Source: Halichondria panicea (taxonomy: Eukaryota; Porifera; Demospongiae; Suberitida; Halichondriidae). Taken from it: a stretch of 64,000 bases of DNA. The stretch spans positions 1,575,501-1,639,500 of the forward strand of contig NC_087377.1 of assembly GCF_963675165.1 (NCBI RefSeq), written 5' to 3'. Of the stretch, positions 60,005-64,000 are shown in pieces (within the stretch, counting starts at the first letter, position 1; each line of letters opens with the position of its first letter). The position numbers and the translations under genes are program-made. The notes below the pieces were generated by a model. The model saw nothing but the letters and a program-made list of their open reading frames with translations, searched no databases and was not told where the DNA came from.

Positions 60005-60555
60005 TAGGAGGAAGGGAGGTTACTAGTGTAAACATGACAGTATAATATTATACGCGGGCGGAAGGGAGGTTACTAGTGTAAGCATGACAGTACGCGGGAG
60101 GAAGGGAGGTTACTAGTGTAAGCATGACAGTACGCGGGAGGAAGGGAGGTTACTAGTGTAAGCATGACAGTACGAGGGAGGAAGGGAGGTTACTAGTGTA
60201 AGCATGACAGTACGCGGGAGGAAGGGAGGTTACTAGTGTAAGCATGACAGTACGTGGGAGGAAGGGAGGTTACTAGTGTAAGCATGACAGTACGCGGGAG
60301 GAAGGGAGGTTACTAGTGTAAGCATGACAGCACGCGGGAGGAAGGGAGGTTACTAGTGTAAGCATGACAGCACGCGGGAGGAAGGGAGGTTACTAGTGTA
60401 AGCATGACAGTACGCGAGAGGAAGGGAGGTTACTAGTGTAAGCATGACAGTACGCGGGAGGAAGGGAGGTTACTAGTGTAAGCATGACAGTACGAGGGAG
60501 GAAGGGAGGTTACTAGTGTAAGCATGACAGTACGCGGGAGGAAGGGAGATTACTA
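60005..60555. repeat. 40-bp minisatellite, about 14 units
   Basis: Same unit as 28205-28345, greatly expanded; variable positions are CGCG/CGTG/CGAG at the unit end. Confidence 0.93.
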
Positions 60556-60789
60556 TTTGGACCAACAAACATATAGATCTACAGTGCATGCTATTAATTA
60601 AGATTGCTTATACCTCCTCATTCTTCCAATCCTCCCCCCGTATACCATTTGCTCGGACATCTGTTTAATATAGACTGTATCCTTCCCACACAAAAACTAC
60701 TTAACACACAAGCATGTTAGATCCTTACTTCTGTTGCAGTCGGCCACATTTACATTTGTGCTGTTACTGGGGCTTTGGAGCGAGAGGTA

Positions 60790-61280
60790 GATGGTCAGGA
60801 CTCCGGCATGCGCACATCTATATAATAACTTTCGTTTCTAAAGTTGTCGGCTGTATTGGTGCACTGGTCGGGACTCCGACTTAACTGGGACTCCAGTTAC
60901 TGGCTAGGACTCTAGCTTGCGCAGAAGGTCAAGACACCAGCTATTTTTTGTTTACCTATTTTTTTACTTAATTAGTTTAATCATCACAGATAAAGAGAGG
61001 GAGCGAGAGATCTAGTGTTTATTTAATACCTATTTCTTGAGGTTTGCGGACAGTAATTTGCTTTCCGGCAATGCCTATATCTTTCGTTTCCAAAGTTCTC
61101 AGTAATAATACTGTATAGTAGACTTGTTCACTATCTGGGACTCCAGCCTGCACTTAGCTCATGGGACTCCATGCAGTTACCGCGTATACTGGCTGGGACT
61201 CCAGCTCACGCAATTTGATACCGCGTACTGGCTAGGAACTCATAGCTGAGACACCAGTTAAAGGTCAGGACGCCAGCTGA
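60790..61280. repeat. degenerate GGGACTCCAGC repeats, copy B
   Basis: Counterpart of 28630-29110. The flanking 59474-60004 and 61281-62070 hold no gene. Confidence 0.55.
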
Positions 61281-61642
61281 ACTCCTTTTTTACTTTTAGT
61301 TGGACATCTAGAAACTATGTGTATTGCCAGCTCACGCAAATGTAGGAAAACAAGTATATAGCTGTTATACCTAAAGCAATTAATCCCTTCCCGGCCCTTT
61401 TGATACAATGCCTTGCCATCACTCGTAAATGTATTTTTTTATTGTTGTGAAGTCCTATTGCTACAATGGTCTAACTACGTAGATGGTTCAAGTATTGTTA
61501 AGGAAGTGCAAGCTATTAATTATTATAAGCAGCAGAATTCTTACACCGACAGTAAAACTTAAGGTTTGTCTTTCTGGTGATTATAGACATGCAAAGCTAT
61601 GCATAGCAGACTATATGCAAGCAAAGTCAGCAGCCCTGCCCT

Positions 61643-61670
61643 TAGCCTCGAGGGGCTGGAGTCGAGGCTA
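61643..61670. mobile_element. minimal TAGCCTC element, 28 bp
   Basis: TAGCCTCGAGGGGCTGGAGT + CGAGGCTA, i.e. the two ends with almost nothing between, flanked by 8-bp CCTGCCCT (61635-61642, 61671-61678). Copy A at about 29460 (CAGCCCTTCCCTCAAATG) has no insert. Confidence 0.88.
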
Positions 61671-62070
61671 CCTGCCCTCAAATGTGTTTGTTTGGTAAAG
61701 ATCATTAATCACACAGATGAATAATAATTATGATAAATAATGTTTATTATAGCAACAAAGAAAGAGTCAATGACTTTTATGAGCAAAATGCATAATTATG
61801 GATTCGCTAGTTAAAGGTGAATTAGTCATTGCATGTGAGGGGGCGTTATCCTAACTCGTACTTCTTGTCCGGTGCGGCGTACGCCTACAGAGTATTGTGG
61901 AGCAGCTGGTCATAATATCTCAGATCCTTCACAGAGGGAGGGAGTTTGGGAATGGTGGCCAACTTTGTTATAAATGTTCTGAGTTTGCAGCTTAGCTCTT
62001 GGTGAAACCCCCTCCTCATCTGTTAGCTGATATCTGTACAATAATTATGAACAGTAATACGATCTTGTTA

Positions 62071-62414
62071 AACACTAAACACGGGCAAACCCACTGCCAA
62101 TCCTATGTAAAACCTACTGGTTTTACTAATTTGAAAAATTGCACTATTTTCATATTTCACCGCGTTTCGTCTGACTGACTATAAGTAAGTAAGTAACATT
62201 CTTGGAAAGCATTTCCTCCTTGTACAGACATGTTCAGAAGATTCTAGATACAGACTCTAGTCGACTAGAACCCGGACCATGGGCGTTTTTCTCAGAATTG
62301 CGTCCGCTTCCAAGAGGCAGATGACCTCTCAGGCTCCACTTTTCTTACCTACGCAATTCCGCCATCTTTAAATGACTGCCACAGCAACGCACATGGCAAC
62401 ATCGCCGCTCCACC
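62071..62414. other. unique sequence right of copy B
   Basis: Similarity with copy A stops at about 62072. The stretch before 62415 has no convincing exon, though it may be the 5' part of the retroelement fragment. Confidence 0.4.
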
Positions 62415-62753
62415 ATGGCCCAGAGCTACAGAAGAAACGAGATGGAGAAGAAGAGAGCATATGAACAGCGTGTAAGAGAAGTCGAACATGTTTTCTCTGC
62501 TGCTGGAGGTATGGGTCCGGCTGCAGATATTGTCTACAAGAAACTAGCTTCAATGCTGGCAGAGAAACAGGACAAAACATACAGCACAACTCTGAATTGG
62601 ATGAGATGTAGGCTAAATTTCTCCCTCATAAGATCAGAGATTATGTGCATCAGAGGCTCTAGGAAGTCATTCACCACCACCACACCATGGAAGGCCTTAG
62701 ACACTGGCACTATTGACCTAGCAACTCAAGAAGGCCGGGTGCTATCGGTCTGA
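62415..62753 (+). CDS. C-terminal fragment of a retroelement reverse-transcriptase ORF
   Basis: A 112-codon frame MAQSYRRNEMEKKRAYEQRV then REVEH, GGMGPAADIVYKKLASMLAE, YSTTLNWMRCRLNFSLIRSE, IMCIRGSRK. I recall this pattern (KRAYEQRVREVEH, GGMG..A, YKRLASMLAEK, W.RC.L.F.L.RS.IMCIRGSR) as the C-terminal part of reverse-transcriptase ORFs abundant in marine invertebrate genomes. About eight residues expected between VEH and the glycines seem missing. An A-tract of about 20 follows at 62878-62900, as after a retrotransposon 3' end. Probably a 5'-truncated, dead copy. Confidence 0.5.
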   Translation: MAQSYRRNEMEKKRAYEQRVREVEHVFSAAGGMGPAADIVYKKLASMLAEKQDKTYSTTLNWMRCRLNFSLIRSEIMCIRGSRKSFTTTTPWKALDTGTIDLATQEGRVLSV

Positions 62754-62759
62754 AACATG

Positions 62760-63233
62760 TGTTTTCACCCAGGAACTTTATAAAATTATGTCACATGTTT
62801 TTGTTGTTTTTTCTTGGTTTGTTTTTTTGTTTTGTCTTTTGTCTTTTATCTTCTCACTTGCAATAAGTATTATAATTAAAAAAAAAAAAAAAAAAAAACT
62901 TATGAGATGGGCGTGGCCGGCTGTGACATCGATCGGTACACAAACCTAGTCCTTTTCTCCAACTTCTCTCCATTCTCAACTCAGGTATCATGCTACTGGC
63001 TAGATCTACCATGATAGGCCTCCATGCTTTTGCACTTTGAAGTATACACTCTAGTATTTAACATGCATAGATAAATGAACACTGTAATAAGAATTATGTG
63101 TTCATATTTTCCAGTCTGCATGGCCTGTCTTCTCTTCTCTTCTTGAACTTCTCTTGCTTCTTGACATTCCTCTTAGGCATTTCACATTTCATTATTGAAG
63201 AGTATAAAAATACTGCTGTACTGAAAAAGAAAG
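62760..63233. other. 3' flank of the retroelement fragment
   Basis: T-rich stretch, A-tract at 62878-62900, then unique sequence. No gene seen. Confidence 0.5.
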
Positions 63234-63729
63234 GGAATCAAACTAAAAAAAACATTTTCAATGTGAACGTTGCTAAGATTGCCAGGAAAAGAGAAGCGCG
63301 AAAAAGTGAAGAAACAAGAAATTCGGCGAGTGCATAACTCCAATCCGTTACAACGCCATGAACATGTACAGCCGAGTGGCCTACAAAAATACAAGTTGGG
63401 TACAAATGAACCACGAATAACTGAATTCACAATCATCCACCCACACATCCAACACTTGCATGTTTGCTCAACACTGTAAGGGAAAACATCACAAACATTA
63501 ATTATTTATATAGGTTGCAAAAATTCACTATAATTATATGATAAAAATTACTGAAGGATTGGCCAAGCACAAAACGAACAAAAAATTGAAACAGTATACA
63601 TGTGAATGAAGTTGTAACGGATTGGAGTTATGCACTCGCCGAATTTCTTGTTTCTTCGCTTTTTCGCGCTTTTCTTTTCCTGGCAATCCTAGCAACGTTC
63701 ACATTGCAAATGTTTTTTTAGTTTGATAG
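63234..63729. repeat. long inverted repeat, about 119-bp arms
   Basis: Left arm about 63234-63352 (ATCAAACTAAAAAAAACATT ... AACTCCAATCCGTTACAAC) and right arm about 63612-63729, its near-exact complement, separated by about 260 bp. The arms include GAAGCGCGAAAAAGTGAAGA and ATTCGGCGAGTGCATAACTC. Possibly a fold-back transposon with ATCAAACTA ends, but no target duplication could be fixed. The frames across it have no support. Confidence 0.85.
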
Positions 63730-64000
63730 TAATTAGCATGACATTGGGCACAGAATGACACTCATATAGAATTTGTTGTTTACATTTAATTTGTGTTACG
63801 TTATTATTATGGAAAGATCGTTGTTAAAAATTATACTGTTCACTGCAAAAAATTTTGTTTGAAACTACATTGCATAATCGTTTTAACACTATTCTTAAAC
63901 AGTTGAATCAACTTAATATTTAGTAAAATAAAAAGACAACGTTAAAATAATCAGTATATGTGGTTTTAACTTAAAATAATTATTGTAGAATCACACAATG
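63730..64000. other. AT-rich end of window, nothing seen
   Basis: No exon, repeat or hairpin of note. Confidence 0.5.

Overview
This window looks like genomic DNA of a marine sponge, most probably a demosponge of the Amphimedon type. The evidence is AT-rich sequence with short GT-AG introns, many small exons of phase 1, dense palindromic mini-transposons and minisatellites, and typical sponge gene families: SRCR receptors, ankyrin-repeat and death-domain proteins, plus a conserved ciliary gene (CFAP299) and a NAK-family kinase. The organism is inferred from style and gene content only. No rRNA, tRNA or CRISPR array was seen.

The largest feature is a direct segmental duplication. Copy A (1 to about 29850) and copy B (about 41276 to 62070) carry the same genes in the same order: a minus-strand NAK-type kinase, a minus-strand death-fold gene, a 45-bp minisatellite array, CFAP299 (minus), a head-to-head signal-peptide/membrane protein gene (plus), and an SRCR receptor gene (plus). 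Copy A is longer because it has a second death-domain/array block (about 10010-13750), a tandem 2.1-kb repeat around the CFAP299/secreted-gene promoter (17.1-21.3 kb), and a larger array. The single-copy stretch between the copies (about 29.9-41.2 kb) holds an unrecognised minus-strand gene, an 11-exon ankyrin/zinc-ribbon gene that I could splice in frame from start to stop, and the 3' exons of the copy-B kinase. The right end (62-64 kb) has a retroelement-derived fragment with an A-tract and a long inverted repeat.

Comparing A with B dates and delimits mobile insertions. The best find is a family of fold-back elements ending in TAGCCTC...GAGGCTA (one relative TAGACTC...GAGTCTA) that make 8-9-bp target duplications and range from 28 to 709 bp. 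They occur at least nine times, once as a tandem pair sharing one target sequence and once inside a coding exon. A TA-flanked fully palindromic MITE, a 41-bp palindrome with a 5-bp target duplication, and two snap-back (template-switch) palindromes that break genes are also visible.

Most duplicated genes carry different lesions in A and B. In the signal-peptide gene and in SRCR domain 4 no copy is intact as read. Some one- or two-base differences may be sequencing errors, but the large palindromes and element insertions are not.
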